Below the pieces are notes generated by a model, which saw nothing but the letters and a program-made list of their open reading frames with translations, had not been told where the DNA came from and ran no database searches. DNA of 64,000 nucleotides from contig DATAZE010000049.1 of NCBI GenBank assembly GCA_036272195.1, positions 248,001 through 312,000 on the forward strand. Reading direction: 5' to 3'. The position numbers were made by a program, and so were the translations under genes. Shown here piece by piece: positions 1 through 9,179 of this stretch. Each line of letters opens with the position of its first letter. The stretch's first letter is position 1. Source of the DNA: DASXHY01 sp036272195. Lineage in GTDB: Bacteria; Verrucomicrobiota; Verrucomicrobiia; Limisphaerales; DASXHY01.

Positions 1-885
1 GGGATGAATCTGAAAACGAAAATTTAAATTGGCACTGCCGCCGTCCACGCGCTGCGTCGATTGCGCGACGACGTTGCTTGCGGAGATGACGCCGGGGGAG
101 TGATTGGTGGCATTGCCGTTCGTGACAGCCGCGCTCGCGGCGACCTCGATCAAGCGCGTGGTGATTTGCGAGCCGGGGAAACCGTTTGCGTTGACTTCCG
201 CCTGCACCGTGACCGGCGCATCTTCAAAAGCGGTCTGACTCACGCCGACTTTATCCAGGGCGACATCCTGTATCGCCGAATCACTGCCGAGGACCACCGG
301 GTAAATCGGCGGGCAACCGTCCAACGCCGGCAAATCCGCACCGATGTCCGTCGCATCGCCATCGGTAAACAACAGCACGCCGGCAACAGGCTGGCCGCGC
401 CAATATTCGGTGGCCGTGCGCAACGCACCGGCCAGGGCCGAGGCGCGTCCATCGAAATTCATTTCCGAAAAATCGCGCGTGGTTTGCAATCGTGAATCAA
501 AGGTGTAACGGCGCACTTGAAAATTATTTTCCAAATCCGAGCGCCAGGTTTTGGCGCCGCCGGTCAATTGCTCGCGCAAAACATCGCCGCGCGAACGCGT
601 TTCGAAGGCGTCCTTGACGTTCAAACTTTGACTATTGTCGGCAATGACACCGAAAATATTCGCACCGGGCCGCGCGCGTTTGCCGATCCATTGCGGATCC
701 AAAAGGCACAACGCGAGAGCGATGATGCCAGCGAGTTTCAAAAGTGTGCAGACAAATTTCACCCACGGCGCAACCGGGCTGCGACGCCACGACCACGCGA
801 TTACGCCCGCAAGGATGACGACGATCGCAACGACGGGAAATACCCAGGCGCGATTGGAGAAAAGAATGAGGGCAAGGCTGGTCAT
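1..885 (-). CDS. VWA-like membrane protein, 3' part cut by window edge
   Basis: The reading frame is open from an ATG at 885 to base 1, giving 295 residues with no stop, so the C-terminus lies outside the window. Two hydrophobic helices lie at about residues 15-33 and 45-62. A MIDAS-like DNSQS (83-87) and a later FTDGDAT (about 175) mark a von Willebrand A-type fold. Large proteins with two N-terminal helices, a VWA-like segment and often a class I amidotransferase-like end are typical last members of MoxR/BatA operons; the amidotransferase part cannot be seen here. It is the last visible gene of the minus-strand operon that starts near 12.7 kb. It is separated from the preceding gene by about 170 bp holding a palindromic repeat. 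Function is unknown; an envelope role is inferred from context. Confidence 0.8.
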   Translation of the reverse strand, partial: MTSLALILFSNRAWVFPVVAIVVILAGVIAWSWRRSPVAPWVKFVCTLLKLAGIIALALCLLDPQWIGKRARPGANIFGVIADNSQSLNVKDAFETRSRGDVLREQLTGGAKTWRSDLENNFQVRRYTFDSRLQTTRDFSEMNFDGRASALAGALRTATEYWRGQPVAGVLLFTDGDATDIGADLPALDGCPPIYPVVLGSDSAIQDVALDKVGVSQTAFEDAPVTVQAEVNANGFPGSQITTRLIEVAASAAVTNGNATNHSPGVISASNVVAQSTQRVDGGSANLNFRFQIHP

Positions 886-916
886 TGCACGGGCCGTCCA
901 AACTTTCCGCCAGGTT

Positions 917-988
917 TTGGAGTGCGGCGGCCCTCCGCCGCTTTTAATAGCGTAAGACCGAAAGCGGCGAAGGGCCGCCGCACTCCAA
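917..988. repeat. GC-rich palindromic repeat (hairpin)
   Basis: Arms 917-945 and 961-988 are near-perfect inverted copies, beginning TTGGAGTGCGGCGG and ending CCGCCGCACTCCAA. Each arm holds a smaller palindrome, so the element can fold as a nested hairpin. It sits between two genes of the same operon and could act as a processing or attenuation hairpin, but it looks like a REP-type dispersed repeat. Confidence 0.75.
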
Positions 989-1055
989 GACGCTTGCGCG
1001 CGGGATTCATGTTTCTTGAATTCATTATGTGGCCGCCGAAATCATCGCGCCTCTC

Positions 1056-3290
1056 TCACTGCGCGCTCCCGAGTTTTTCGTAATACTTACGCACGAGTTC
1101 CGAGTAATTATCCGGAACGGGATCGCGGTCGAGCGGAACGAGGCTGTTCGCGTTTTCCTGGCGGGCCAATTCCTGTTGCAACCAGACGCGCACCTGCGTC
1201 ATCGGCGCGACGAGTTGCTCGCGCACGACTTTTTCGTTCGGAGGCCGGCCGCTCTGGCGAAATTCCTGCCGCAGCGCACTTGCACGCTCACGAACGGTGG
1301 CCAATTGATATCGCAAATCCGGCGAGTCCAACACCTGCTCCACATCGCGCAACCGATCCGACCAATTCATATACTCACCGCTGGTGATTGGCCCGCCCGT
1401 CCCGCCCCCATTATTATTATACGTGTAAGAACCATTGCCGAGTTGCCGGGCCAACTGACTCAAGCGGTCCCGATCGCTCAACTGTCCACCGGTTTGTCCG
1501 CCACGCGATTGCGAACCATTTTGCCCGCTGGATGATCGACCATTCGCTTGCTGACCTGGGTTGGACGCGTTGCGATTTTGCGCTTCGCCATTGGCTGGAT
1601 GGTTACCCTGGCCATTCTGCCCGTTCTGTTCGTTCTGCGCGGAAGCTTGTTCGCCTTGGTTTCCATTTTGTTGACTGCCGTTCGCATTGGGAGAGTTTCG
1701 CTCACCACGTTGCCCGTCACGCGAATTATTTTGCGCCTCCTGCCGTCCACGATTCCCTGCAGAACCGTTTTCCGCCGTCGCGCTGGAATTGGTTCCTTCG
1801 CCGCTTGAAGCATTTTGCTCCCCGAGACCTCCCGACGTGCTTGCCAGCCGGTTCGATTGCGTAGACGCATTCGTTCGGCCAGCCTGTGCCGTTCCGTTGG
1901 TGCCGGGCGCGCCAGCCTCGCGCTCCGTTTGGTGAATTAAATCGTCCAACTCTTTTTGCGCGTAACGCAATGCATCGGTCTCGTTGCCGAGCACGCTTTC
2001 CGCGGCGGATTCCACGCCCTGCCGCAATTCATTGAGGTTCGTGCGCGCAGAGCGCTCCACCTCGCTGGTTTGTGGCAAAAATCCCCGCTGTGCGAGTTGC
2101 GCGCCCATCTCCAACAAGTTGTCCGTACGCCGTTGATCGGCACGGCGCAGGGTGTCATACAGTTTTTGCGACAACAACGGCTCGACATTTTCCGATTGCT
2201 CGCTCACCGCGCGCATTTCCGAAAGCAGGTTGGTGAGCCCGTTCTGCTGTTTGGCCAATTGATCGGAAAGCTGTTGGGTGTCGGCGGTTGTATCCAATGA
2301 TTTCTGCCCGCCGTTTTGCAATGAATCCAATTTCTTCGCGATTTCATACTCCTGCTTCGCAAGGTCCCGCGCCTGGTTGCGCATTTGGCGCATCTGGTCG
2401 GTAAACTGGCTGGAGGTCTGCCGGCGCAAATCTTCGCGCAAGTTTTGCATGGCCTGCTGCGCGCGCGTACCGGCGGCGAGAGCCTGCGACGGTGAATCTT
2501 TTTCCATCTCCTGCGCGGCGCGTTGCACGTCGGAGCGGGTCTGGTCCAATTGCTGCCGCTGCTGGGCCGTCGACCCGGCATTCGGCGATTGCTCCATTTT
2601 CTGCCGCATATCATCCACTTCCGCGAGCATCTGGCGCTCCTCGTCACGCAGGCGTTTGAGCTGGCGTTGAAGATCTTCGCGCTCCTGATTGGTCTTGGCC
2701 GCTTGCAGCGCCGTTTGCAATTCACGCAGCCGGTCGTTCAGGTCCTGTTGACGCTGTGCCAATTCCTTCAAGCGGGTCGCCAACTCGGATTGTTCGCGTT
2801 GCTGCTGCGTGGGCGCGGCAGAAGCCTGGCGCTCGGTTTCGTAACGGTTCTCCTCCGCCTTCATCTCAAGCTGATCGAGTTGCCGCTGATTCGGCTGACC
2901 GGAATTGTTGCCGCCATTCTGGCTGCGCGAACGAGAGATGCGAAACTCATGCGGCGTAGCCTTCAACAATGCCTGATACGCTGCTTGTTCCGCCGCCAAC
3001 GCCGCGCCCAGTTTTCCGGCAGAATCTTTCGCGGCTTCCAGCGCAGTTCGTGCCTTTTCCATTTCCGTGATGGCAGTTTGGAGCGAAGCCTTGGTGCCGG
3101 GCTCCTCACTTTTTTCCAACGCCTCTTTGGCCTGTTGCACGGCCTGTTTCTCGGAATCGATCACAACGACAATGTCCGAGGAATAGGCGTCGCTGGTTTT
3201 TGGCGCGTCGACCGGCGGCAAATCCTGTGCTCGCGCCGCCGCAGCGGCGAGCATCATCGCCGCAATCAATAAATTCATGTACCTCTTCAT
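1056..3290 (-). CDS. Secreted coiled-coil protein, DUF4175 C-terminal-like
   Basis: A 744-residue protein with a signal peptide (about 1-22, ending ARAQ). A long Gln/Glu/Arg-rich coiled coil runs over about 40-460. A low-complexity Gln/Asn/Gly/Ser linker follows at about 475-640, and then a conserved-looking C-terminus (650-744). In proteobacteria the DUF4175 family combines N-terminal helices with a very long coiled coil in one protein. Here the same layout appears split between this gene and the one upstream, whose stop overlaps this start by 4 bp. It probably acts in the periplasm with the MoxR/BatA proteins. No enzymatic motif is visible. The low-complexity stretch is rich in short Asn/Gly/Gln repeats and may vary in length between strains. 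Confidence 0.85.
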   Translation of the reverse strand: MKRYMNLLIAAMMLAAAAARAQDLPPVDAPKTSDAYSSDIVVVIDSEKQAVQQAKEALEKSEEPGTKASLQTAITEMEKARTALEAAKDSAGKLGAALAAEQAAYQALLKATPHEFRISRSRSQNGGNNSGQPNQRQLDQLEMKAEENRYETERQASAAPTQQQREQSELATRLKELAQRQQDLNDRLRELQTALQAAKTNQEREDLQRQLKRLRDEERQMLAEVDDMRQKMEQSPNAGSTAQQRQQLDQTRSDVQRAAQEMEKDSPSQALAAGTRAQQAMQNLREDLRRQTSSQFTDQMRQMRNQARDLAKQEYEIAKKLDSLQNGGQKSLDTTADTQQLSDQLAKQQNGLTNLLSEMRAVSEQSENVEPLLSQKLYDTLRRADQRRTDNLLEMGAQLAQRGFLPQTSEVERSARTNLNELRQGVESAAESVLGNETDALRYAQKELDDLIHQTEREAGAPGTNGTAQAGRTNASTQSNRLASTSGGLGEQNASSGEGTNSSATAENGSAGNRGRQEAQNNSRDGQRGERNSPNANGSQQNGNQGEQASAQNEQNGQNGQGNHPANGEAQNRNASNPGQQANGRSSSGQNGSQSRGGQTGGQLSDRDRLSQLARQLGNGSYTYNNNGGGTGGPITSGEYMNWSDRLRDVEQVLDSPDLRYQLATVRERASALRQEFRQSGRPPNEKVVREQLVAPMTQVRVWLQQELARQENANSLVPLDRDPVPDNYSELVRKYYEKLGSAQ

Positions 3291-4927
3291 GGTTGCCTCA
3301 CTTCATTTTGCGGGCCGTTTTTATCTCGTTGTAGCTTCCAGGTGGCAATGACAATTTGCTTTTGCAATTCCGCCAGCTTGGTCGCCTGGTTGCCACCCTG
3401 GCCCTGAACCTGGCCGCCACTTTCAGCGCCGGACTGGTCCGGGCGAAAAATTTCCTCGAAGGGCCGCACCTCGGCAAAAAACATATCGCTGAAAGTGCGC
3501 CGCACCCGGCCGTCCGGCCCGTAATCATCCGCCCACGCGAAATAAGACACTAATTGGCCAACATTCACTCCCAATTTTTCCATGGCGATCAACTGGGTGA
3601 ACTGCCGTTTTTCATTCGCGCGGGCCGGGCCGCCCAGTTCCACAAATTGCGGTTCCTGTCCCGCGATTCCAAAGCCGACGCCATATTTCAACACGCCGAA
3701 GTCATCCATCGCTTCGGCGCGCAATTGCAATTCCTCGAGCGGCGACACGCGTTGATCTCCACGAGGAAACGCCACTTTCACTTCCGACCGGCGATTGGTC
3801 AGCACTTGAAGGGAGAATTCCGCGGGCGATTTGTTTGTGCGCCCTTCCGCATCCACCAATTCTAAAAAGTAACGAGCGCTATTGGTGAGCGGAAATTCGT
3901 TGAGCGTTGCGAGGGCATTCGTTTGCACGGTCAACGGCAGCGATGCGTTGCCATTTTTCGGAATGAGACGCGCCCGAACCACCGGCTTGTTGAGTTCGAG
4001 CGTATAAGTCAGGCGCGTGCCCTCGACGGCGCTGAGGCGGAGCGTGTCAGGAATGATTTTGTTGGTCAGACCCGTATAAGCCGGGAACTGAAGCGAGGCG
4101 TTCGCGCGCGTCAGCGCCGGGTAATCGAAAACGGATATTTTATAATCGCGCGTTTTTTGGTTTGAGTATTCAACATGATAAAGACCTTCCTCCGTTACCT
4201 CCGGCAGGCTCGCACCAAAGATCGGATCGGCGAGGTGTCGTTCGAGCGGAATGCGCTTCGTTTTGCCGGACGCGGTAACCAGCACCAGCGCGGCCTCGGC
4301 GGGCGGACGGCCGTCAAATTTCGCCGAGATGACCAGGCCGATGCCGCGTTCCACGTTGGTGTCTCCCGGTGAAACAGTCACTTTCGTGCCCAGCCATGCC
4401 AAACGCGGCATCGAGGTGGGACGACCGCCAATAAAAGCGCGACTGATTAAAAGAACAACTGCCAACACAATCAGCGCGCCGGTTTGCAGGGCGAATGCGG
4501 AGAATGATTTTCGCCGGATGTTTTCACCCCAAAGATGTTGCCGGCGATGAGTCAATACCGCGTTGATGGCTCGTCGCTGCAAAAAATGAAAATCACCGGA
4601 GTCGGGATCGGGCTGTTGCTCGGCAGCAGCAGAAAGTAGATGGCGTAATTCGGGATGCGTGCGTTCCAAAGCCGACACCAACGCCGGAAAATCGGCAGGA
4701 CGACCGCGCTCAGCAATCCACACCATGAGTGCGGCGACAACTCCGGCCGCCAGCGGCAACGCCCAAATGAGGCGCGAATTCCAGCCGGTGAATTCGTGAA
4801 ACAAAACCAGCAAAACGCAAAACGCCGCGGCCGCGAGCCAGCAGAGCGCGAGCCGTCGCCACAACCGCGCCCGGCGGAGAGCGGATTCGAGCTCGCCGAG
4901 TTTCCTTTGGAGGCGCGGTTCCATCAT
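3287..4927 (-). CDS. DUF4175-like membrane protein
   Basis: A 546-residue protein. Two hydrophobic helices lie at about 22-42 and 50-68, and a third at about 146-165, followed by a large extracytoplasmic region of beta-rich Ig-like sequence up to about 480. A Gly/Gln-rich segment precedes a short coiled C-terminus. The three-helix N-terminus resembles the start of DUF4175 proteins (established family of MoxR-linked membrane proteins of unknown role). It overlaps the BatA-like gene upstream (ATGA, 4924-4927) and the coiled-coil gene downstream (3287-3290), so the three are translationally coupled. I infer that it forms a membrane scaffold with the coiled-coil protein. Confidence 0.83.
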   Translation of the reverse strand: MMEPRLQRKLGELESALRRARLWRRLALCWLAAAAFCVLLVLFHEFTGWNSRLIWALPLAAGVVAALMVWIAERGRPADFPALVSALERTHPELRHLLSAAAEQQPDPDSGDFHFLQRRAINAVLTHRRQHLWGENIRRKSFSAFALQTGALIVLAVVLLISRAFIGGRPTSMPRLAWLGTKVTVSPGDTNVERGIGLVISAKFDGRPPAEAALVLVTASGKTKRIPLERHLADPIFGASLPEVTEEGLYHVEYSNQKTRDYKISVFDYPALTRANASLQFPAYTGLTNKIIPDTLRLSAVEGTRLTYTLELNKPVVRARLIPKNGNASLPLTVQTNALATLNEFPLTNSARYFLELVDAEGRTNKSPAEFSLQVLTNRRSEVKVAFPRGDQRVSPLEELQLRAEAMDDFGVLKYGVGFGIAGQEPQFVELGGPARANEKRQFTQLIAMEKLGVNVGQLVSYFAWADDYGPDGRVRRTFSDMFFAEVRPFEEIFRPDQSGAESGGQVQGQGGNQATKLAELQKQIVIATWKLQRDKNGPQNEVRQP

Positions 4928-7053
4928 GCGACAACTTCTGCTGTTTTGGTGCGGCGCGCGAGCCGGCCGCTGAACGTGATTTCCAGCAACGTAACGGCGA
5001 GGACCGCGCCAATCAACCAGCGCCAGAGCTTTTGCCGGTTTTCCAACTCCGACTGCTGCAAGCGGCGTTGCCGTGCCTGGACCTGGACAATCGATGTCTC
5101 GGGCGTGAGTTGCAACGGAACACCGAGGCGCGCGAGTTCATCGGGTGCCAGCGCCGCAGTGCGGCTTTCATCGAGAGGCAAATTGACAGCGTAGTGGCGC
5201 TGCTTTCCACCGACAGTGGCGATATAAATTCCCGGCAGGTCGGTTTCGGTGAATGGAGCGTCGGCGCGGAGCGAGAGTTTTTTGCCATCGGGCTTTTGCC
5301 ACTCGATTTCTGGGAGCGCGGGCGTCCCATCGGCGAATGAAGCCGAGCGAATCGCCGCCGGGACGGCGGCGCTCCCAGGGATTGCGTCGCCAGTCAGAAA
5401 TTGAATGCGCGCCGGCGAATCACTGCCACTCCAATCGAGCATTCGCTGCATCAGCGGTGGAAATTTACTGGAGACAGCGAGCTGGCTGTCGGACGGGTTC
5501 CAGCCGGAGGCGAGCACGAGCAAATTGCCTTTGCCGACGGTCAATTGCGCCAGCGCCGGCGAGCCGTCATCGAATTTCGCGAGCACATGGGCGGGCGCGC
5601 CGTCGGGAATTTCCCAGCGGCGATGTTTCCAGAAATGAATGTGGGCAAAATCGCTGAAGCGCGGGGCGGCGAATGGCGCGAAAATGGGATGGGAAAAATC
5701 AATTTCGCCGAGCAGCGCGTAATCGCCGCCCGCCTCGGTGATTGGTATTTCAGGAAATCCAACGAGCGCGGAAAGCGTGGGGGCCATTTGCGCATCCGTC
5801 AAAACGAGCAGTGCAGACTTTCCGCCTGCCAGCCAGTCGTGCATGGGCACAATTTCCTCGGATGCGAGCTTGTCCGCGATGACAGCGAACGCGGCGTGTT
5901 CCAACAACGCGGGGGAAAACGCGGAGTTCGTATACGGCCGAATCACCTGAACCCGCTGGCGCGACGCTTCAGGGAAAACACGCTCGACATAATAGCGCAG
6001 CCTATTGGGATCGTTGACCGATTCCGTTCCGAACCACGCGATGTTGACCCGCTCAAATTCCGGCGCGGCATAGTAAGAAATATTGTCGAACGTTTCACCA
6101 CCGCTCAATCGCAGTTCCGCCGTAGTTGCCCCGGAAGGAAGCTTAGGCGCGGTGAAGGTCCGGCTTTGGCCGGGCGGCAAATATATATCCAGGGGCGCGG
6201 AGTTGCCGTTCGCCAGCCTCCAGATCAATTGAAATTTTTCCTGCCGCGAATCGCGGGAATTGGCCACGCGAACATGAACAGCCTCTTCATCGCCGGACTT
6301 GATGTTGGACTCGGCGAGAATTTCGAGTCCTGCATTTCCTTTTTGCGAGGGTTCGACGCGTTCAACGCTGACTTTCACACCCGTCGGCCAATCATGACCC
6401 TGGAGGCCATCGAGCTTCGCACCCTCCTGCAAATCGCTGATTAAAACCACCTCGCGCCGGGAAAACGTTTGATTGGCGGCGGAATCGTTCAGCAATTGTT
6501 CCGCCGCACTCGTCAAAGCCAGACCGAGTTGCGTGTTCATCCATCCGGGGTTCACCGCGGCCAATCTTTGCCCAGCGAGGCTGCCGCGTTGATCCGCCGC
6601 CCACGAAGCCCATTCGGCGAAACTGACGAGCACGCGCGGCTGGCGGTCGAAGGTCATCACGGCGAATTGGTCGGCGGGCGTGGCTTTTTCAAGGTAAGAT
6701 TCCGCCAGCGAACGCGCCTTGTTCCACAGCCCCTCGCGCCGCATGCTTGCGCTGGTATCCACGAGCAAGACGATTTGGTGCGCTTCAGAAGGAGATGCGG
6801 GCAACGCGATGTCTTTGGCAAGGAATGGTCGCGCGAATGCGGCGGCGAGCAACACCAACGCGAGGCAGCGCAACAACAGCAGCCAAAGATGCTCGAGCTT
6901 CCGCCGGCGCGTGATACGCGGCAAGGTCGACCGCAGGAACATCAACGAACTGAACGGCACGCGCTCTTGTGTGGCGCGGCGGATGAGGTGAAACAGGATC
7001 GGTCCAGCGATGGCGATACCGCCGAGCAGGAACCATGGAGTGAGGAAATTCAT
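4924..7053 (-). CDS. BatA/VWA domain membrane protein
   Basis: A 709-residue protein from the ATG at 7053, chosen because BatA proteins typically begin MNFLTPWFL; an ATG nine codons upstream (7080) is also possible. The N-terminal aerotolerance-regulator (BatA) domain with its membrane helix spans about 1-85. A VWA domain with MIDAS motif DTSAS (about 99-103) follows, then an extended extracytoplasmic region, and a C-terminal helix near 685. BatA-type proteins work with MoxR ATPases in envelope stress functions (established for Bacteroides aerotolerance; role here inferred). Within the gene, 5310-5378 is a 69-bp palindromic repeat read in frame as 23 residues (SAAVPAA...), which looks like an insertion. 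Confidence 0.9.
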   Translation of the reverse strand: MNFLTPWFLLGGIAIAGPILFHLIRRATQERVPFSSLMFLRSTLPRITRRRKLEHLWLLLLRCLALVLLAAAFARPFLAKDIALPASPSEAHQIVLLVDTSASMRREGLWNKARSLAESYLEKATPADQFAVMTFDRQPRVLVSFAEWASWAADQRGSLAGQRLAAVNPGWMNTQLGLALTSAAEQLLNDSAANQTFSRREVVLISDLQEGAKLDGLQGHDWPTGVKVSVERVEPSQKGNAGLEILAESNIKSGDEEAVHVRVANSRDSRQEKFQLIWRLANGNSAPLDIYLPPGQSRTFTAPKLPSGATTAELRLSGGETFDNISYYAAPEFERVNIAWFGTESVNDPNRLRYYVERVFPEASRQRVQVIRPYTNSAFSPALLEHAAFAVIADKLASEEIVPMHDWLAGGKSALLVLTDAQMAPTLSALVGFPEIPITEAGGDYALLGEIDFSHPIFAPFAAPRFSDFAHIHFWKHRRWEIPDGAPAHVLAKFDDGSPALAQLTVGKGNLLVLASGWNPSDSQLAVSSKFPPLMQRMLDWSGSDSPARIQFLTGDAIPGSAAVPAAIRSASFADGTPALPEIEWQKPDGKKLSLRADAPFTETDLPGIYIATVGGKQRHYAVNLPLDESRTAALAPDELARLGVPLQLTPETSIVQVQARQRRLQQSELENRQKLWRWLIGAVLAVTLLEITFSGRLARRTKTAEVVA
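5310..5378. repeat. Palindromic repeat inserted in frame in a coding gene
   Basis: The ends CTGGGAGCGC and GCGCTCCCAG are perfect inverted copies, and the inner part GGGACG...CGTCCC-like is also inverted. Length is 69 bp, exactly 23 codons, so the BatA/VWA gene reads through it. The encoded stretch begins SAAVPAA and ends TPALP. Confidence 0.7.
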
Positions 7054-7174
7054 GTCGGGTGGCGAAATGACGAATGACAAATAACGAATGGGCCTTTTCG
7101 CGCCGTCATTCCATTCGTTATTCGGAATTCGTCATTCATCTTCATTCTCCGGTTCATTTCGGTCGGAGCGATCT

Positions 7175-8140
7175 TCATCGTGGAACTGCTCCCGACTGGC
7201 CGCGCCGACGCACCAATTTCCCCCGCCCCCTCCGGCTGCGGAGAAAATCCGAGAGGCTAAGTTCCAACGGTCGATCCGTGGTCACGCGATGAAACGAAAT
7301 GCCCAGCCGCCGACAGATTTTTTCCACGGCATCGCTGTGTTCCGCCAGCTTGCGCTGGTATTCGGGCCGCACGGCTTCCGGATCCAAATAAAGATCGCGC
7401 CCGCTTTCGACGTCCTGGAACAACATCGCGTTGTGAAAATCGAAGGCCAGTTCCTGCGGATCGAGTACCTGGAAAAGGATGACCTCATGCCCTGCGGCGG
7501 TGAGCCGGCCGAGGTTCGGCTCGAGTTCGTCCACGGGCGCGAGCAAATCGGAAATGAGCACTACCAGGCCGCGTTTGCGGACCAGTTCTGAGACGCGGCG
7601 CAGCGGAGAATTCAAATTCGTCTCGTGGCCGCCTCCGCGCTTTTCCAATGCCAACATGATCTGGCGCAAATGGCCGTGACGATGCCGCGCCGGCAAATAA
7701 TCGCGCACTTGCGCATCGAACGTGAACAGCCCGACGGCATCGCCCTGGCCATCCAAAAACCAACCAAACGTCGCGGCGAGAGTGCGGGCGTAATCGGATT
7801 TGGAATAACCCTGCGAGCCGTATTCCATTGAGCGGCTTTGGTCCACGATCAAGTGACAGCGCAGGTTGGTCTCGTCCTCAAATTTTTTCAGGTAATAACG
7901 GTCCGAACGAGCGAACAAACGCCAGTCGAAATAACGCGTATCATCGCCCGGCGAGTATTGACGGTATTCGGTGAACTCGACGGAGAAGCCGTGATACGGA
8001 CTGCGATGCAAGCCGGTCCAGAAGCCTTCCATAACCACGCGCGCGCGGAGCTCGAGATTGCGGATGGCCATCAGGGCCTTCGGGTCAACAGACGTCTGGC
8101 CGCGACGAAGCGAGGAACTTGTGAAAGGCGAGACAGGCAT
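7175..8140 (-). CDS. DUF58 domain protein
   Basis: A 321-residue protein whose length fits the DUF58 family. The family signature is clear: YSPGDDTRYFDWRLFARSD near 80-98, followed by a VWA-like strand with LIVDQSRSM. DUF58 proteins are nearly always encoded beside a MoxR ATPase and are thought to be its client or adaptor at the membrane. The C-terminus is basic (SRRGRGKLVRRR). It lies 14 bp downstream of the MoxR stop and 121 bp upstream of the BatA-like gene. Confidence 0.93.
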   Translation of the reverse strand: MPVSPFTSSSLRRGQTSVDPKALMAIRNLELRARVVMEGFWTGLHRSPYHGFSVEFTEYRQYSPGDDTRYFDWRLFARSDRYYLKKFEDETNLRCHLIVDQSRSMEYGSQGYSKSDYARTLAATFGWFLDGQGDAVGLFTFDAQVRDYLPARHRHGHLRQIMLALEKRGGGHETNLNSPLRRVSELVRKRGLVVLISDLLAPVDELEPNLGRLTAAGHEVILFQVLDPQELAFDFHNAMLFQDVESGRDLYLDPEAVRPEYQRKLAEHSDAVEKICRRLGISFHRVTTDRPLELSLSDFLRSRRGRGKLVRRRGQSGAVPR

Positions 8141-8154
8141 GAGCGGTTAATCAG

Positions 8155-9165
8155 TTACCCCTCTTTCACCGTTTCCAGCAACCGTTGAATGATCGTTTCG
8201 ACACTGGCGCCTTCAGCTTCCGCGCGATAATTGACGAGGATGCGATGACGCAGGGTGGGCGCTGCGAGAGCGCGAATATCCTCAGCCGTGACATGCGTGC
8301 GCCCTTGCATCAGAGCGCGAGCCTTCCCGCCAACCACGAGAAATTGCGAGGCGCGGGTGCCGGCGCCCCAACTGACCCAATCGTTCACGAATGCTGGCGA
8401 ACCGTTTTGCTGCGGGCGCGAGGCTGCCGCCAACCGTACTGCGTAGCGAATGAGATTGTTCGCAATCGGCACCTGGCGGACCAGTTCGTGAAATCGCAGC
8501 ACGTCCTCTCCGGTAAACAAAGGTTCAATCTTCGGCGCGCGGCGGGCAGTCGTTTGCTGGACCACCGCGACCTCGTCGTCCTCAGGCAAATAATTAATGA
8601 CGACATTGAACATGAAACGGTCGAGTTGCGCCTCGGGCAATGGATAGGTGCCCTCCATTTCAATCGGGTTCTGCGTCGCGAGCACGAAGAACGGCTCCGG
8701 CAACGGATGCCGCACACCCGCCGCCGTAACCTGATGCTCCTGCATCGCTTCGAGCAATGCGGATTGCGTCTTGGGCGGTGTGCGGTTGATTTCATCGGCG
8801 AGAATCATGTTCGCGAAAACGGGACCTTTCACAAACGTCAACCGGCGGCCCGCGTCCGTTTCGGAAAGAATCTCGGTGCCGGTGATGTCCGCAGGCATGA
8901 GATCGGGCGTGAATTGAATGCGCTGGAATTGGAGATGAAAAATCTGCGCGATGGATTTGACGAGCAGCGTCTTGGCCAGGCCAGGCGCGCCCGTGATCAG
9001 GCAATGTCCGCCGGCGAATAGCGCCAGCAGGATTTGCTCGACGACTTCTTTTTGCCCAACGATGACCTTGGCGAGTTCGGTCTCGACGCGAGCGCGTCCG
9101 GAGATGAGTTTTTCGACGGCTTGTGCGTCGGTTGACTGTGCGGGCGGTTCAATAGCGGTTTCCAC
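8155..9165 (-). CDS. MoxR-family AAA+ ATPase
   Basis: A 336-residue protein if started at the GTG at 9165. The frame stays open to 9369, but that extension overlaps the DUF4159 gene and reads as arginine-rich shadow sequence, so I reject it. No good ATG exists, so the start is uncertain. Walker A GAPGLAKT (about 59-66) and Walker B ILADEINR (about 121-128) are intact, followed by the MoxR QNPIEMEGTYPLPEAQ sequence and a C-terminal lid. MoxR ATPases act as chaperones that assemble or activate VWA proteins; the DUF58 and BatA-like genes just downstream are the likely clients. Confidence 0.93.
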   Translation of the reverse strand: METAIEPPAQSTDAQAVEKLISGRARVETELAKVIVGQKEVVEQILLALFAGGHCLITGAPGLAKTLLVKSIAQIFHLQFQRIQFTPDLMPADITGTEILSETDAGRRLTFVKGPVFANMILADEINRTPPKTQSALLEAMQEHQVTAAGVRHPLPEPFFVLATQNPIEMEGTYPLPEAQLDRFMFNVVINYLPEDDEVAVVQQTTARRAPKIEPLFTGEDVLRFHELVRQVPIANNLIRYAVRLAAASRPQQNGSPAFVNDWVSWGAGTRASQFLVVGGKARALMQGRTHVTAEDIRALAAPTLRHRILVNYRAEAEGASVETIIQRLLETVKEG

Positions 9166-9179
9166 AATGTCTTTCGTTG

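Noticed and set aside
5401..6444. 347-codon plus-strand open frame
   Set aside because: It is a shadow of the BatA/VWA gene.
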